A DNA stretch of 64,000 bases from Struthio camelus (lineage: Eukaryota > Chordata > Aves > Struthioniformes > Struthionidae), in contig NC_090954.1 of assembly GCF_040807025.1 (NCBI RefSeq), positions 22,559,535-22,623,534 of the forward strand, given 5' to 3'. Shown here in pieces: positions 9,349-22,002 of this stretch (position 1 is the stretch's first letter; each line of letters begins with the position of its first letter). Under the pieces are notes generated by a model. The model ran no database searches. It saw only the letters and a list, made by a program, of their open reading frames with translations, and was not told the origin of the DNA. The translations under genes and the position numbers were made by a program.

Positions 9349-11808
9349 CGTGTCCAGGAGGGCGGGCGGATCCGGCGGCGTCTCCTTCGGCGCGGGGCCG
9401 GCGGGCGGCGGCAAGTTGGGGCTGAAAACCATGAGGTCGCTCTTGCCCGCGCCGTCCGCCACGCACAGGCTCCGGCTCTGGCGCTGCGAGTACGACCAGC
9501 TGCCCACTTCGCTGGCGCACACCAGCGTCGCCGGCCCGGGCCCCGACAGCACGGCCGCCCGCGGCGCCCACCGCGACGCCCCGTACAGCACCACCGCCAG
9601 CAGGAACAGGCTCGACACCGCGCAGATGGCCACCACCAGCCACACGTTCGTCGTCGCCGCCACCGCCACCGCCGCTTCCGCGCCGCCCTCGCCGCCCGCC
9701 GCCCGCCGCGGCCCCGGCACCGACGAGCCCGCGCCCACCGCCCCCGCCCCCGCCCCCGCCGCGCCCTCGCCCAGCGACACGCTCAGCGTGGCCGTGGTCG
9801 AGCGCGCCGGCTCGCCGTGGTCGCGCACCACGATGACCAGCGTCTGCCGCGCGCCGTCCGCCTCCTCCAGCGCCCGCGCCGTGCTCACCTCGCCGCTGTA
9901 CAGACCCACGCGGAACGGGCCCTTGCCCCGCGGCTCGCGCAGCTCGTAGCGCAGCCACGCGTTGTAGCCCGAGTCCGCGTCCACCGCACGGATCTTCGCC
10001 ACCACCTGCCCCGCCGGCGCCCCCCACGCCGCCCACGCCCACAGCGACGCCGGCGACGCCGGCCCCGGCCGCGACCCCGCCGCGCCGCCAGCCCACGGCC
10101 CCGCGCCGCCGCCCGCAGGCGGCAGCAGCGCCGGCGCGTTGTCGTTCTCGTCCACCACGAAGAGCTGCACCGTGGCGTTGCCGCACAGCGCCGGCTCCCC
10201 CGCGTCCACCGCCCGCACCTCGAACTGCAGCACCTGCACCTCCTCGTAGTCGAAGGGCTGCAGCGCCCACAGCCGCCCGCTCTCCGCCTCCACCGACACG
10301 TACCGCGACGCCGAGCGCCACGACGCGCCCCCCGCGCCCTCCGCCACCGAGTACCTCACGCGCCCGTTGCCCGCCTCGTCCGGGTCCCGCGCCCACAGCC
10401 GCGCCAGCTCCGCGCCCGCCGCGTTGTTCTCCCGCGCCAGCACCGTGTACACGGCCTGCGCGAACGCCGGCGCGTTGTCGTTCACGTCCGACACCGGCAC
10501 CCGCAGCCCGCGGCTGCCGCGCAGCGCCGGCGCCCCGCCGTCCTCCGCCCGCACCTCCACCTCGTACTCCGCCACCCGCTCCCGGTCCAGCGCCTCCCGC
10601 AGCACCAGCGAGTACGAGCCCTCGAACGTCGCCACCAGCCCGAACGGCGCCGCCGGCCACACCGCGCACCGCACCCGCCCGTTCGCCCCCGAGTCCCGGT
10701 CCGACACGCTCAGCAGCGCCACCACCGTCCCCACCGCCGCGTCCTCCGGCACCGGCACCGACAGCGACGTCACCCACACCTCCGGCGCGTTGTCGTTCAC
10801 GTCCACCACCTCCAACAACACGCTGCAGTGCCCCGATAACGGAGGCGTACCCCTGTCTTTCGCCTCAATGCGAAAGTCAAATGCGCTGACTTCTTCAAAG
10901 TCCAGGGGGGCTGTTAGCCTGATCTCCCCCGTGCTCGGATTCACGCTTATCAGGTCTTTTCCGAGGAGTGGAAGGAAGTGCGTGGCTGTGTACACCACTT
11001 CCCCGTTAATTCCCTCGTCCCGATCCGTGGCGCTCACGCGCACCACCAGCGTCCCCTCTGCAGCGCTCTCCGACAGCTGCACTTTATACACCGACTGGTT
11101 GAACTCGGGCGCGTTGTCGTTCGCATCCAGCACCGAGATCACCAGCTCCATCGTCCCCGACAGCGACGGTCTGCCCCCGTCACTCGCCGTCACCAGCAAG
11201 CGGTGCACAGCCATCGACTCCCGGTCCAGCGCTTTCGTCAACACGAGTTCCGGTAACGTATTCTGGTCATTCACTTTTTGTAAATCCAACCTGAAATGCT
11301 CGCTGGGGCTGAGGGTGTAGGAGAGCTGCGCGTTGGCGCCGACATCGGCATCCGACGCGCCCTCCAGCGGAAAGCGGGAGCCCGGCAGCGCTGATTCCGC
11401 GACGCTGAGGTTTTTGCGGTCGGCGGGGAAGAGCGGGGCGTTGTCGTTGATGTCGGTGACCTCCAGCTCCACGTGAAAGACGCGCAGCGGCCGCTCCACC
11501 AGCACCTCCAGGCGCAGGGCGCACGGCGCGCTCTTCCCGCACAGCTCCTCCCGGTCCAGCCGCGAGCTCACCACCAGCGCCCCGCTCGCCCCGCTCACCT
11601 CCACGCTCGCCCGCCGGCCCTTCGCCACCAGCCGCAGCCGGCGCGCCTCCAGCTCGCCCGCCTCCAGGCCCAGGTCCTGCGCCAGCCGACCCACCACCGT
11701 GCCGCCCTTCGCCTCCTCCGGCACCGAGTAGCGCACCGGACCGCCGCCCAGCGCCCAGGCCGCCTGCAGCACCAGCAGCCGCAGCACCGCCCGCACCCAC
11801 ACGCCCAT
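9349..11808 (-). CDS. PCDHA: Protocadherin alpha variable exon, copy 2
   Basis: An intact 820-codon exon with the same domain order as copy 1 and donor GTCAGT at 9348-9343. EC1, EC4-EC6, membrane span and tail are practically the same as in the other copies. Its identity lies in EC2 and EC3. EC2 reads [16 protein letters not shown] and then RLDLQKVNDQNTLPELVLTK, unlike any other copy. EC3 begins [20 protein letters not shown], then GINGEVVYTATHFLPLLGKD, then NPSTGEIRLTAPLDFEE. The first and last EC3 blocks are shared with copy 3 while the middle is private, so this exon looks mosaic. If the donor were not used, the frame would stop at 9172, giving a short intron-encoded tail; whether such an isoform exists is unknown. 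Confidence 0.93.
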
Positions 11809-11847
11809 GGCCAGCGCCGGCACCCGCACGCGCCCCGCACGCCTCCC

Positions 11848-11884
<37 letters not shown>

Positions 11885-12579
11885 CCGCCGCTCCCCCCGC
11901 GCTCACAGCCGGGCTTTCCGCCGCACCGGGGCGGAGCCGCCGCCGCCGCCGCCGCCGCCGTTCCTGAGCCTGCAGCGACACCGTGTGCCCGCCGCCTACT
12001 ACAAACAACGCCTCGCTTACGCCGTAGCCAAGTCTAGACCTGTCGCTGCACAAGACCAGCCTAAGGCACGGCCAGTGTGCACAGACTCCCAAGAGAGCAC
12101 ACAGCTCCAGGGACTCGCTGTTTCGGAAGCCCCACGGAACACAGCCCAGCAAGCGACAGCTCAGAGAAGGGTGACGTAAAATAGGGGAGGCACAGCTCTG
12201 CAGCGCTCTTTCTCCCCGCCGCTCCCCGCGCCGCCGCCTGCGCCAGCCCTGCCCGCCGCACCCGGGCTCCGCCGTCTCCCGGCCGCTGACGGGCAGCCGT
12301 GGCAGCCGCTCGGGGAGGAGCTGCCTCCTTCCTCCCCGATCACGCCGCCTTCGCGGGCGACAGCGGCACCGTGTGTCCCACAGCGGCTCCTTCTCCTGCA
12401 AGCGCGCTCCTCTCCTCCCGCCGGCCTCCCGCGCCCCCGCTGCCGAGCCCCGCCGCGGGAAGGAAGGATGGCGCGGGGCCGGGCCCGCGCGGGCGACGAA
12501 GCTCCGCCGCCGCCGCCCTGCGGAACATTTCTCTCTGCCGAACACGACTCGGCACGCTCCAGGTCTTTTTCTAACTCGG
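11809..12579 (-). promoter_or_regulatory. 5' leader and candidate promoter of exon copy 2
   Basis: Same arrangement as upstream of copy 1, with no length change: promoter-like segment 11995-12181 and CRE-like octamer at 12172-12179. Both GCC tracts have eight repeats. Confidence 0.45.
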
Positions 12580-12848
12580 CTCCTCCTCTCTTCCCTTCCC
12601 TTCCCTTCTCTTCCCTTCTCTTCTCTTCTCTTCCCTTCTCTTCTCTTCTCTTCTCTTCTCTTCTCTTCTCTTCTCTTCTCTTCTCTTCTCTTCGCTTCGC
12701 TTCGCTTCGCTTCGCTTCGCTTCGCTTCGCTTCCCGTCGCTTCCCGTCGCTTCCCGTCGCTTCGCTTCGCTTCGCTTCTTTTCCCTCCTCTTCCCTCCCC
12801 TTTCCTCCCCTCCCCTCCCCTTCTCTATTCCCCTCTCCTCTCCCCCCA
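12580..12848. repeat. Upstream polypyrimidine tract, unit 2
   Basis: As in unit 1 but with more CTCTT and CGCTT and only three CCGTCGCTT nonamers. Confidence 0.9.
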
Positions 12849-14481
12849 CCCCCGCCCCGCTCTTCTCCATGTGCCTGGGGACTCAGAGCTACCGCACCAG
12901 GGATCACACCTGAGGAGGCCTTCAGCAGAAAAAAACTGCTCTACCTCTCCTCCCCTTGACTTTGTCTTCACTACACGTTGCTCAGGAGGGGTGAGAAGGC
13001 CTTGTATTTCTTTCATTCCTCCTGCAATAGCTCCTGGACCGGCTATCGCTGCACCGCCGCTTCCTTTATGGCAGAAGAACTTACCCTTGGGCCTCCATCC
13101 ATGGCAAGACCGAGGCTTCCAGAAGAAGTATATGCACATGGAAATGATTCCTGGCGTGTCCCTCACTGTTGGCAACAGGCAGAATGTGTCCGTTTCTGCG
13201 TGACTGGGTTTACAGCGCTCATGCACCTGAGCCCTGCCCTGCAAGGAACTGCTGCAGGAACTCACTTTGCTGCAAGGAACTCACTTTGCTGCAAGGAACT
13301 CACTTTGCAAAAACATCTCTGTCTGACCGAAACAGAATGGCCCAGCCTTTGAATTGCGGGCCTAACCCTACATACCATTAGGGCACAGAGACTCCAGAGA
13401 GTCCAAACTCCTCCAGCGAGTCTTTACTTTGGGATGTCAAACTGAACACGGACAAGTATGCAAACGCTCCAAGAATGGTGAAGTAACAGAGCCGAACCAC
13501 AGCTCTCTAGTAATCGTCATATACCTTACGCAAGAGCTTTCTCTTCCTCCCCAGTTTCCATTTGGAGATGCACAATTAGTGTCAAGTTCCTCATTATCTA
13601 ATCGAACATGCATGGTCACATTGTACAACAGAGCAAGAGCCCTATCTCCAGCCGAAGCTGGTCACCACAGAATGCCTCGGATACGTTACAATGACCCACG
13701 TGTCACATAACCACACAAAAGCCATGCAGCTTACGCTACTGCACGGGCAAGGAACAGTTTGTCTGAGAACACCGCTCAGAGTCCCACCACCTGTACAGTC
13801 ACAAACGCATTAAGGCCCCTCCACTACTCAGTGCAGAAGGCCACCTAATGCCACTTCACTGATACCAGGGAGCAACACGAAGGGGGCAGTTGCACAGAAT
13901 AGCGCCATCCTGCTCCAAGCACGGAACCAGCAGCCGTATAACATGCGGTCAGTCTAAAACTATCCTATCGAGAATAAATGGAAATCATGTAGGTACCACA
14001 AATATGTCTGTCTCTCTGTCAGAGATGTCGACTTTACCTACAGCGCTACCCACTTTGCAATCTTACAAGTGGTCTTGGTTTGCTTCTTTAGGAGGGGGCA
14101 GGGGGCAGACAGAAAAAAAAAAAAGCGTTCTTCACATTTCTTCACATCTGAAGGGGTTTTAAGGGCCATCTTCCATGATAGGTCTTCATTAGACGCCGGG
14201 AACTGGGCTGGAAAAAGGAAGCCGGTTTTGTCAAAGCTCTTACTTCGTTGCCTTATTGCTACAGCTCTTACATCCACCTCTGCAAGGAGGGAAGCAGGAG
14301 GCCTGTAAACGGGAAACACATGAACTGCATGGCATTGTGCAAAGGTGAACCTCACCTCCAGAGACTGGAGGAACCACAGTGACCCACAACGACAGCAAAA
14401 GGCTCAAACTCTGAAATCATCCACCCAATAATACTCGGCAGTCTGCCTCTTGCTCACAATTACGGACCCATTTCCTGGCAA

Positions 14482-14740
14482 AGGCAAGCTAAACCATGCT
14501 GATTACAGGGGAAGGGAGACTTGCAGGTGTTGGGTCTGTTGCTAGCCAGATGCTCACTGTAACGCACAAGGAAATGATCCATCGCCAACTTATTTTAAAA
14601 TTCTCTCAGAAAATGAAACAACCAAGGCCTACGATTGCAGGGCATATGGCACCGCTACAGTCAGGAACCACTACCGATGTGCTCCTGCTAGCGCAGTCAG
14701 GCACCAAAGCCGAGTCCTCTAGCAACGCCTAGACACAAAC
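14482..14740. repeat. Module alpha, unit 2
   Basis: Same length and edges as the unit 1 copy. Confidence 0.75.
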
Positions 14741-17011
14741 ACGTCCACAACTAAGGGAAGGCAAGAACACCCAACACCCTAATGGCACCCGCCTCCCCAT
14801 GCCTTCCTGGAAATCATACCTGATGAGGAGAAAGGCACCAAGACCACCAAAGGCAGCTCAAGCTGAAACAAAGCTCCCCGCACCACAAAAGGCAAGAAGA
14901 GTTGATAGGCTACCTCCCACAACACCGCACTCCCGAGTACGGCCCCTACTCGGCCGCAACAGCAGAACGTTCCACCCTTTCCAGTACAAGGCCAGCCTGA
15001 GACACGGCCAGTGTGCTCAGCCTCCAAAGAGACCTAACAACGCCAGACACTCCTCACTTCAGGAAGGCAGCATGGACCTAGCTCCTCCTCATCTTTCCCG
15101 CCAGGCATGCGCTCACAGAACAACACAGCCACCACTTCGCTACCCGCCGGATTTACTCCCCACACACTGCCTCACGCTCATCAACATCATCCACCTGTCA
15201 CAAGAACAAACAGAAGCCATGAAGGTGGCCCGACCGCGTTTTCACTGAGGACATCCCCAATCACTCCCAACACAGCCACAGAGGCAAACACAGGAGAGAC
15301 CTTCCCACACTCACACACACGTGCTTGCTCTCACGCTGTGCCAGGAAGCAACGTGCAAAGCCAGCGAGCGATCCCTCGGAAGTCCTGCCGCCTGGGCCAA
15401 GCCTGCACGCAACGTTAGATCCACCCAAATTACTGTCTCGTGACTACACGGCAACACAGAGACATCTGCCTGTCACACGCACCCTCTTCTGGTGGAGTCT
15501 GAGGCACCGGGAAGTTCGGCCAGTGGCTGCTTCTGCAGAAAAACAATGTAGATCGTTCCTTCTAGAAGGGCCTCCAAGGGAAGTCGCCAGTGAGCAACGC
15601 GAAGGATTCCCATGGAAGAGGGGTTTGAAACAGCTACGCAAGCCTTGTCAGACCTCTGAAATCGCTCCATTCCTGACAGTGCTCCTACAGGCGCTGCTGT
15701 GAAACGGGAAGCAGAAGGGCAAGCTGAAAGCTGATGACATTCTCCCAACGTCCAATGCCCCTCAGCACAGCAGGAAACAACTGCCCACACTCATGGCAAG
15801 CGGCCCCAGCTCGGGAAACCTCTCACACAGCAAACTCCACCTTGCCCTCGATTCCTGACGTGTCTCCTGAGTCAGGCTGGCGACAGGGAGACAGGCTGCT
15901 GTTGCTGGTGGCGCAGAATGGTGCCCCGGCTCGTACCCACATGCTCACCATCACGCCCCACGACATTACCACAACACGTTTATCCACACTCGCAGAAAAC
16001 AAGCAAGGCCTACCACCGCGGGACACGTGCAAGGGGCACAGTCAGGAACCGTGAGTGACGAGCTTCCACCACCGTTCCCGGGGCCTGAGTGCACCTCCTC
16101 CACCAGCACACCCTGGCTAAGGCAGCGACATGCTTCCCCGTGTCTTACAGCGACCGCGCGATTTCCTCTTCTGCCTGTGCCCTTTAAGCTGCTGAGAATG
16201 CTAACAACGTACGTGGATCGAGGCTTTCCTCACGACAAGCTTCACCTCCCAAGACGCAGGTCACGCTCTCGCTCCTTCCGTAGGCCCAGGAGTGGCTTCT
16301 CGCGCCCGCACAGTCGAAGTAAGGCAGCATGTAGCAGCACGAAACTGCTTTTTCTCTGCCTTGTGCCCAGACAGAGGCATTCGAAAACAGCACACGCCGA
16401 CACACTGTGCAAGCCTCCTGCAACACTGAACCACAGCTGAACACGACCGCCACCTCCAGGAGACCTACACTTCCGAACGCAGCTCAGCACCAGTATTGTT
16501 ACACAGCAACACGGAACCGCCGAGGGCGAAACGGACACTTGTTTTGTGCAGTCGCACAAACGGCGCGCAGGGAAACGCACGCAAGGACTCAGATCTTCCG
16601 GAGAGCAACCAAGGATGCAGAGTGAACGGCAACGATGTCTGGTGGACAAAGAGACTACGCAGGCAACGACGGAGCTCCTCTCCGCTTCTCGCGGGCGCGG
16701 ACGAGGAAGTGGGGAACACAAATGCAGAAGCAATAGCGAGCAAAGGCAAAGAGGAAAGCAAACCCGGGCGAGAGCAGTCGCCCGCCTCCTTCCCTCTGCC
16801 GGGAACTCTCGGATCGGCCGCTGCGACCATCAAAGGCGGAGCCATCAGCGCTAATGACAGGGCACCCGCTCCCTGCCATTGTCCATTCACACCTCATGAA
16901 GGGTAAGCTCCTTAGGCACTAACTGCATTCAGCGTATAGAGGTGATGTCGGTTAATGAGGGCAATTTCTTTCTTTTTTTTTCCACCGTGCCTTGCCTTGC
17001 CTTGCTCTGCG

Positions 17012-17140
17012 TTCCCTCCCCTCCCCTCCCCTCCCTTCCCCTCCCCTTCCCTTCCCTTCCCTTCCCTTCCCTTCCCTTCCCTTCCCTTCCCTTCCCTTCC
17101 CTTCCCTTCCCTTCCCTTCCCTTCCCTTCCCTTCCCTTCC
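17012..17140. repeat. Distal CCCTT tract, unit 2
   Basis: Same position and type, 129 bases. Confidence 0.92.
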
Positions 17141-18164
17141 TCGCTTTAGACAAAACTTCCCGTCCCATTCCGAGCCCTCCACCAGTCCTCTTCTCTTTTC
17201 CTCCTCTTTTGTTCCCTCCTTTTCCAAAGTGCTTTCCACATGTCCACTCCACTCTCGCAGGACCTACGGGCAGCACTTTAGGCAAGAGCTCTCACGCCTC
17301 TTCCTCCTCGAGTGCCATCGAGCCTTAGGAAAGACCGAGGCTTCCACTACCCATAGGTCGGCATGGGAAGCTCATGCTTCACCGACAGCCACAGGCGCAG
17401 ACTGTTCCCTTTTGCAGCGCTCCGTTACGCACGCTGATGTAGCTCAGCGGTTTCAGGCACTCTCCCTGGCTACCAGAGAACGTATGATAGAGCAAGGAAA
17501 CCGTATTACAAACAACACCTCGGCTACGCCATAACACAGTCGAAGCCTGCCGATGTACAAGACCAGCCTAAGTATGCCGTCAGTGTGGACAGACTCCCAA
17601 GAGACGGGACAACTCCAGGGACTCTCTGTTTTGGAAGCCCCACTCAACGTAGCCCAGCAAGCGAATGCTCAGAGAAGGGTCAACCACAAGCGCCGCTCAC
17701 CACCCGCGCCGCTCTTTTTCAGTCCGTGAGACGACAGCCCGACTCGGGAAGAGCAAACCACAGCTCCCAGGCAGCACGTTTGGCCTGGTGCTTTGCTCCC
17801 TCCTCCTCAGGGCTCTCTGGAAATCATGTCTGAGAAGGGTAAGGCTCCAGCAGCACAACCCCAACAGCTGCAGAACCGCCTGCAAGCTCCCACTGCCACA
17901 CGTGACGAGAAGACCCTCCCGCAACTCCGCTCCCAGAAACGGAAGGCGACACGCTCCCGAGAAAGCGTTCCGGGGAGATCGCTAGGGAAGACCTTCACAC
18001 AAGGGATCCTGCCCAACCCCCAGGCTCCAGAAGTCAGACTACGTCTCGAAGCGCACGCAGCACCTCGGACGTCTGAGAGCAGCGGCCAGCGAAGGCGGGC
18101 ACCAAGGAGAGCGCTGTCAACAGCCAGAGAGCAAAGACCTGACGAGTACCGGCCACCCGCAGGC

Positions 18165-18203
18165 GCCGAGGCCCGAGGCCCGACGCCCGAGGCCCGAGGC
18201 CGG
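18165..18203. repeat. GAGGCCC heptamer minisatellite, 5 copies
   Basis: Five repeats, one degenerate (GACGCCC in place of GAGGCCC). Confidence 0.8.
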
Positions 18204-18300
18204 CTGCGAGAGGCGCTGCCGAAAGGCACAGGCAAGAAGGGAGAAAGAGGTGTCGGGAGACCCGGAGGGGAGAAGGGGTAGAAAAGGAAGTGCCACTGAC

Positions 18301-20760
18301 CGTGTCCAGGAGGGCGGGCGGATCCGGCGGCGTCTCCTTCGGCGCGGGGCCGGCGGGCGGCGGCAAGTTGGGGCTGAAAACCATGAGGTCGCTCTTGCCC
18401 GCGCCGTCCGCCACGCACAGGCTCCGGCTCTGGCGCTGCGAGTACGACCAGCTGCCCACTTCGCTGGCGCACACCAGCGTCGCCGGCCCGGGCCCCGACA
18501 GCACGGCCGCCCGCGGCGCCCACCGCGACGCCCCGTACAGCACCACCGCCAGCAGGAACAGGCTCGACACCGCGCAGATGGCCACCACCAGCCACACGTT
18601 CGTCGTCGCCGCCACCGCCACCGCCGCTTCCGCGCCGCCCTCGCCGCCCGCCGCCCGCCGCGGCCCCGGCACCGACGAGCCCGCGCCCACCGCCCCCGCC
18701 CCCGCCCCCGCCGCGCCCTCGCCCAGCGACACGCTCAGCGTGGCCGTGGTCGAGCGCGCCGGCTCGCCGTGGTCGCGCACCACGATGACCAGCGTCTGCC
18801 GCGCGCCGTCCGCCTCCTCCAGCGCCCGCGCCGTGCTCACCTCGCCGCTGTACAGCCCCACGCGGAACGGGCCCTTGCCCCGCGGCTCGCGCAGCTCGTA
18901 GCGCAGCCACGCGTTGTAGCCCGAGTCCGCGTCCACCGCACGGATCTTCGCCACCACCTGCCCCGCCGGCGCCCCCCACGCCGCCCACGCCCACAGCGAC
19001 GCCGGCGACGCCGGCCCCGGCCGCGACCCCGCCGCGCCGCCAGCCCACGGCCCCGCGCCGCCGCCCGCAGGCGGCAGCAGCGCCGGCGCGTTGTCGTTCT
19101 CGTCCACCACGAAGAGCTGCACCGTGGCGTTGCCGCACAGCGCCGGCTCCCCCGCGTCCACCGCCCGCACCTCGAACTGCAGCACCTGCACCTCCTCGTA
19201 GTCGAAGGGCTGCAGCGCCCACAGCCGCCCGCTCTCCGCCTCCACCGACACGTACCGCGACGCCGAGCGCCACGACGCGCCCCCCGCGCCCTCCGCCACC
19301 GAGTACCTCACGCGCCCGTTGCCCGCCTCGTCCGGGTCCCGCGCCCACAGCCGCGCCAGCTCCGCGCCCGCCGCGTTGTTCTCCCGCGCCAGCACCGTGT
19401 ACACGGCCTGCGCGAACGCCGGCGCGTTGTCGTTCACGTCCGACACCGGCACCCGCAGCCCGCGGCTGCCGCGCAGCGCCGGCGCCCCGCCGTCCTCCGC
19501 CCGCACCTCCACCTCGTACTCCGCCACCCGCTCCCGGTCCAGCGCCTCCCGCAGCACCAGCGAGTACGAGCCCTCGAACGTCGCCACCAGCCCGAACGGC
19601 GCCGCCGGCCACACCGCGCACCGCACCCGCCCGTTCGCCCCCGAGTCCCGGTCCGACACGCTCAGCAGCGCCACCACCGTCCCCACCGCCGCGTCCTCCG
19701 GCACCGGCACCGACAGCGACGTCACCCACACCTCCGGCGCGTTGTCGTTCACGTCCACCACCTCCAACAACACGCTGCAATGCCCCGATAACGGAGGTGT
19801 ACCCCTGTCTTTCGCTTCCACTTGTATCTCGTATAGGCGAACGTCTTCATAGTCCAGGGGGGCTGTTAGCCTGATCTCCCCCGTGCTCGGATTCACGGTA
19901 AATACGTCTTTGACAGTAGAAGGAACCAAACTGACGATGTCGTAGCAAACCTCCTCATTGGGTCCCTCGTCCCGATCCGTGGCGCTCACGCGCACCACCA
20001 GCGTCCCCTCTGCAGCGCTCTCCGACAGCTGCACTTTATACACCGACTGGTTGAACTCGGGCGCGTTGTCGTTCGCATCCAGCACCGAGATCACCAGCTC
20101 CATCGTCCCCGACAGCGACGGTCTGCCCCCGTCTCTCGCCGTCACCAGCAAGCGGTGCACAGCCATCGACTCCCGGTCCAGCGCTTTCGACAGCACCAGG
20201 AATAACGACTTCCTGTTTTCATTCGCGGATTTAACGTCGAGAGCGAAATGCTCGCTGGGGCTGAGGGTGTAGGAGAGCTGCGCGTTGGCGCCAACATCGG
20301 CATCCGACGCGCCCTCCAGCGGAAAGCGGGAGCCCGGCAGCGCTGATTCCGCGACGCTGAGGTTTTTGCGGTCGGCGGGGAAGAGCGGGGCGTTGTCGTT
20401 GATGTCGGTGACCTCCAGCTCCACGTGAAAGACGCGCAGCGGCCGCTCCACCAGCACCTCCAGGCGCAGGGCGCACGGCGCGCTCTTCCCGCACAGCTCC
20501 TCCCGGTCCAGCCGCGAGCTCACCACCAGCGCCCCGCTCGCCCCGCTCACCTCCACGCTCGCCCGCCGGCCCTTCGCCACCAGCCGCAGCCGGCGCGCCT
20601 CCAGCTCGCCCGCCTCCAGGCCCAGGTCCTGCGCCAGCCGACCCACCACCGTGCCGCCCTTCGCCTCCTCCGGCACCGAGTAGCGCACCGGACCGCCGCC
20701 CAGCGCCCAGGCCGCCTGCAGCACCAGCAGCCGCAGCACCGCCCGCACCCACACGCCCAT
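18301..20760 (-). CDS. PCDHA: Protocadherin alpha variable exon, copy 3
   Basis: An intact 820-codon exon ending at a GTCAGT donor (18300-18295). The frame is also open for 85 codons upstream, but that stretch has no ATG, is alanine-rich because of GCC repeats, and lies in the 5' leader, so the start is placed at the ATG matching the other copies. EC2 private patch: [20 protein letters not shown], with TARD in place of TASD near residue 208. EC3 shares its first block and NPSTGEIRLTAPLD with copy 2 but has GPNEEVCYDIVSLVPSTVKD in the middle. It is the only copy with a different upstream region (20953-22002), so it may be regulated differently. The unspliced frame would end at 18034. Confidence 0.93.
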
Positions 20761-20799
20761 GGCCAGCGCCGGCACCCGCACGCGCCCCGCACGCCTCCC

Positions 20800-20836
<37 letters not shown>

Positions 20837-20887
20837 CCGCCGCTCCCCCCGCGCTCACAGCCGGGCTTTCCGCCGCACCGGGGCGGA

Positions 20888-20919
<32 letters not shown>

Positions 20920-22002
20920 TCCTGAGCCTGCAGCGACACCGTGTGCCCGCCGTCTCACACACGCCGCCCACTCCGCTCCGGCCAAGCCGCCTTTCGCCCG
21001 CGGTAGGGCCAGCACCCGCCGCGCCTCACCCCGACGCCCACGGCCTCGCCTGCTGCCCCGCTGCCAGCTCCCTGTCGCAGCGTCGCCCGCATGGCCTCAG
21101 CTCAGATGCGGCGGCTTTCCCTGCCCGACGCTTCACACGGCTTCCCAGGCACCAAAATACCACCACCCCGCCATGACCTCTTCGCGGGCTAAGCCACCCT
21201 CCCGCGGAACAAGGCTTTTTTCACCCCCAGCTTCACCTCCCGTGACGCAGTCCAGCCGGCTGCTACTTCCGTAGACAGAGCCGCGCCTTGTTACACCCAC
21301 ACCGTCGATCCATGGCTAGCAGCATATAATTAATGTTGTATCGCCTGGAGCCCAGGCAGAAGCTTATGACATGGGCAGCCACAAGCTCCCCACTTTTGGC
21401 ACCATAGCTAAGCATTCGTATATGGATCTGCTGGAACCGGAAGAACGTTCTGCTCTTGAACAATACGACACACTGTGCAGGGAACGGATGAGCTGCCCCC
21501 GCTTCCTTTGGTGAGGAGGGGGCATAAGCCGAAAACCAGAAGGGCTAAAGGAGGAAAAGAGAGCACGCGAGAAATCGCACCCTTCGGTCTCGCCTTCCCG
21601 CCTCGGGGATCTCTCGGGTCGCCTCCACCTCGGCGGCTGGGACCAGCAGAGACAGCGCCATCAGCTCTCTGGGGCCGTACCCCCACACCTAAGGAAGGGT
21701 AAGCTCGCATTCAGCAGAGAGAAAGAACATGTTTGTTGGTGGTGGTGACTTCTTTTCATTTTTCCTTCCCTTGTCCTGCCTCTCCCTCTCTTTCCTACTC
21801 CACCCCCTCGAACCTCTTCCAATCGCTTCCCACCCCGTCCCTTCTCTGCTTCTATTTCGCTTCTAATTTCTTTCTTCCTTTCCCCAAAGCATTCTCTAAA
21901 TGTTCACGCCACTCTGGACATTGAGGACGGGCACGACTTTAGGGAAAACCTCCCCTGTCTCTTCCTTCCTCTTTTCCACCATGCTTTTCACAAAGTCCCA
22001 GA
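20761..22002 (-). promoter_or_regulatory. Divergent 5' region of exon copy 3
   Basis: The first 192 bases match the other leaders, with the distal GCC tract expanded to ten repeats (20888-20917). From 20953 the sequence switches to 1050 bases found upstream of no other exon here. This part lacks the CRE octamer and has only a short, imperfect pyrimidine-rich stretch near 21750-21880 in place of the long tract. It is recognisably a diverged copy of the spacer DNA at about 7170-8370 (shared runs such as AGCTTCACCTCCC and GAAGGGTAAGCTC). A promoter for copy 3 is expected within it but cannot be pinpointed. Confidence 0.4.

Larger units (their letters stand above)
9058..18002. repeat. Tandem unit 2 (exon copy 2 plus intergenic DNA)
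   Basis: An 8945-base unit collinear with unit 1. Length differences come mainly from a shorter CCCTT tract, a shorter upstream tract and an A12 run instead of A15. It has an extra GCAAGGAACTCACTTT repeat near 13270-13308. The orphan promoter-like segment is at 17504-17685. The spacers hold no recognisable gene. Confidence 0.9.

Noticed and set aside
11809-11853. Protein start 15 codons upstream of the chosen ATG
   Set aside because: That codon is GTG; the downstream ATG has strong context and starts a proper signal peptide.
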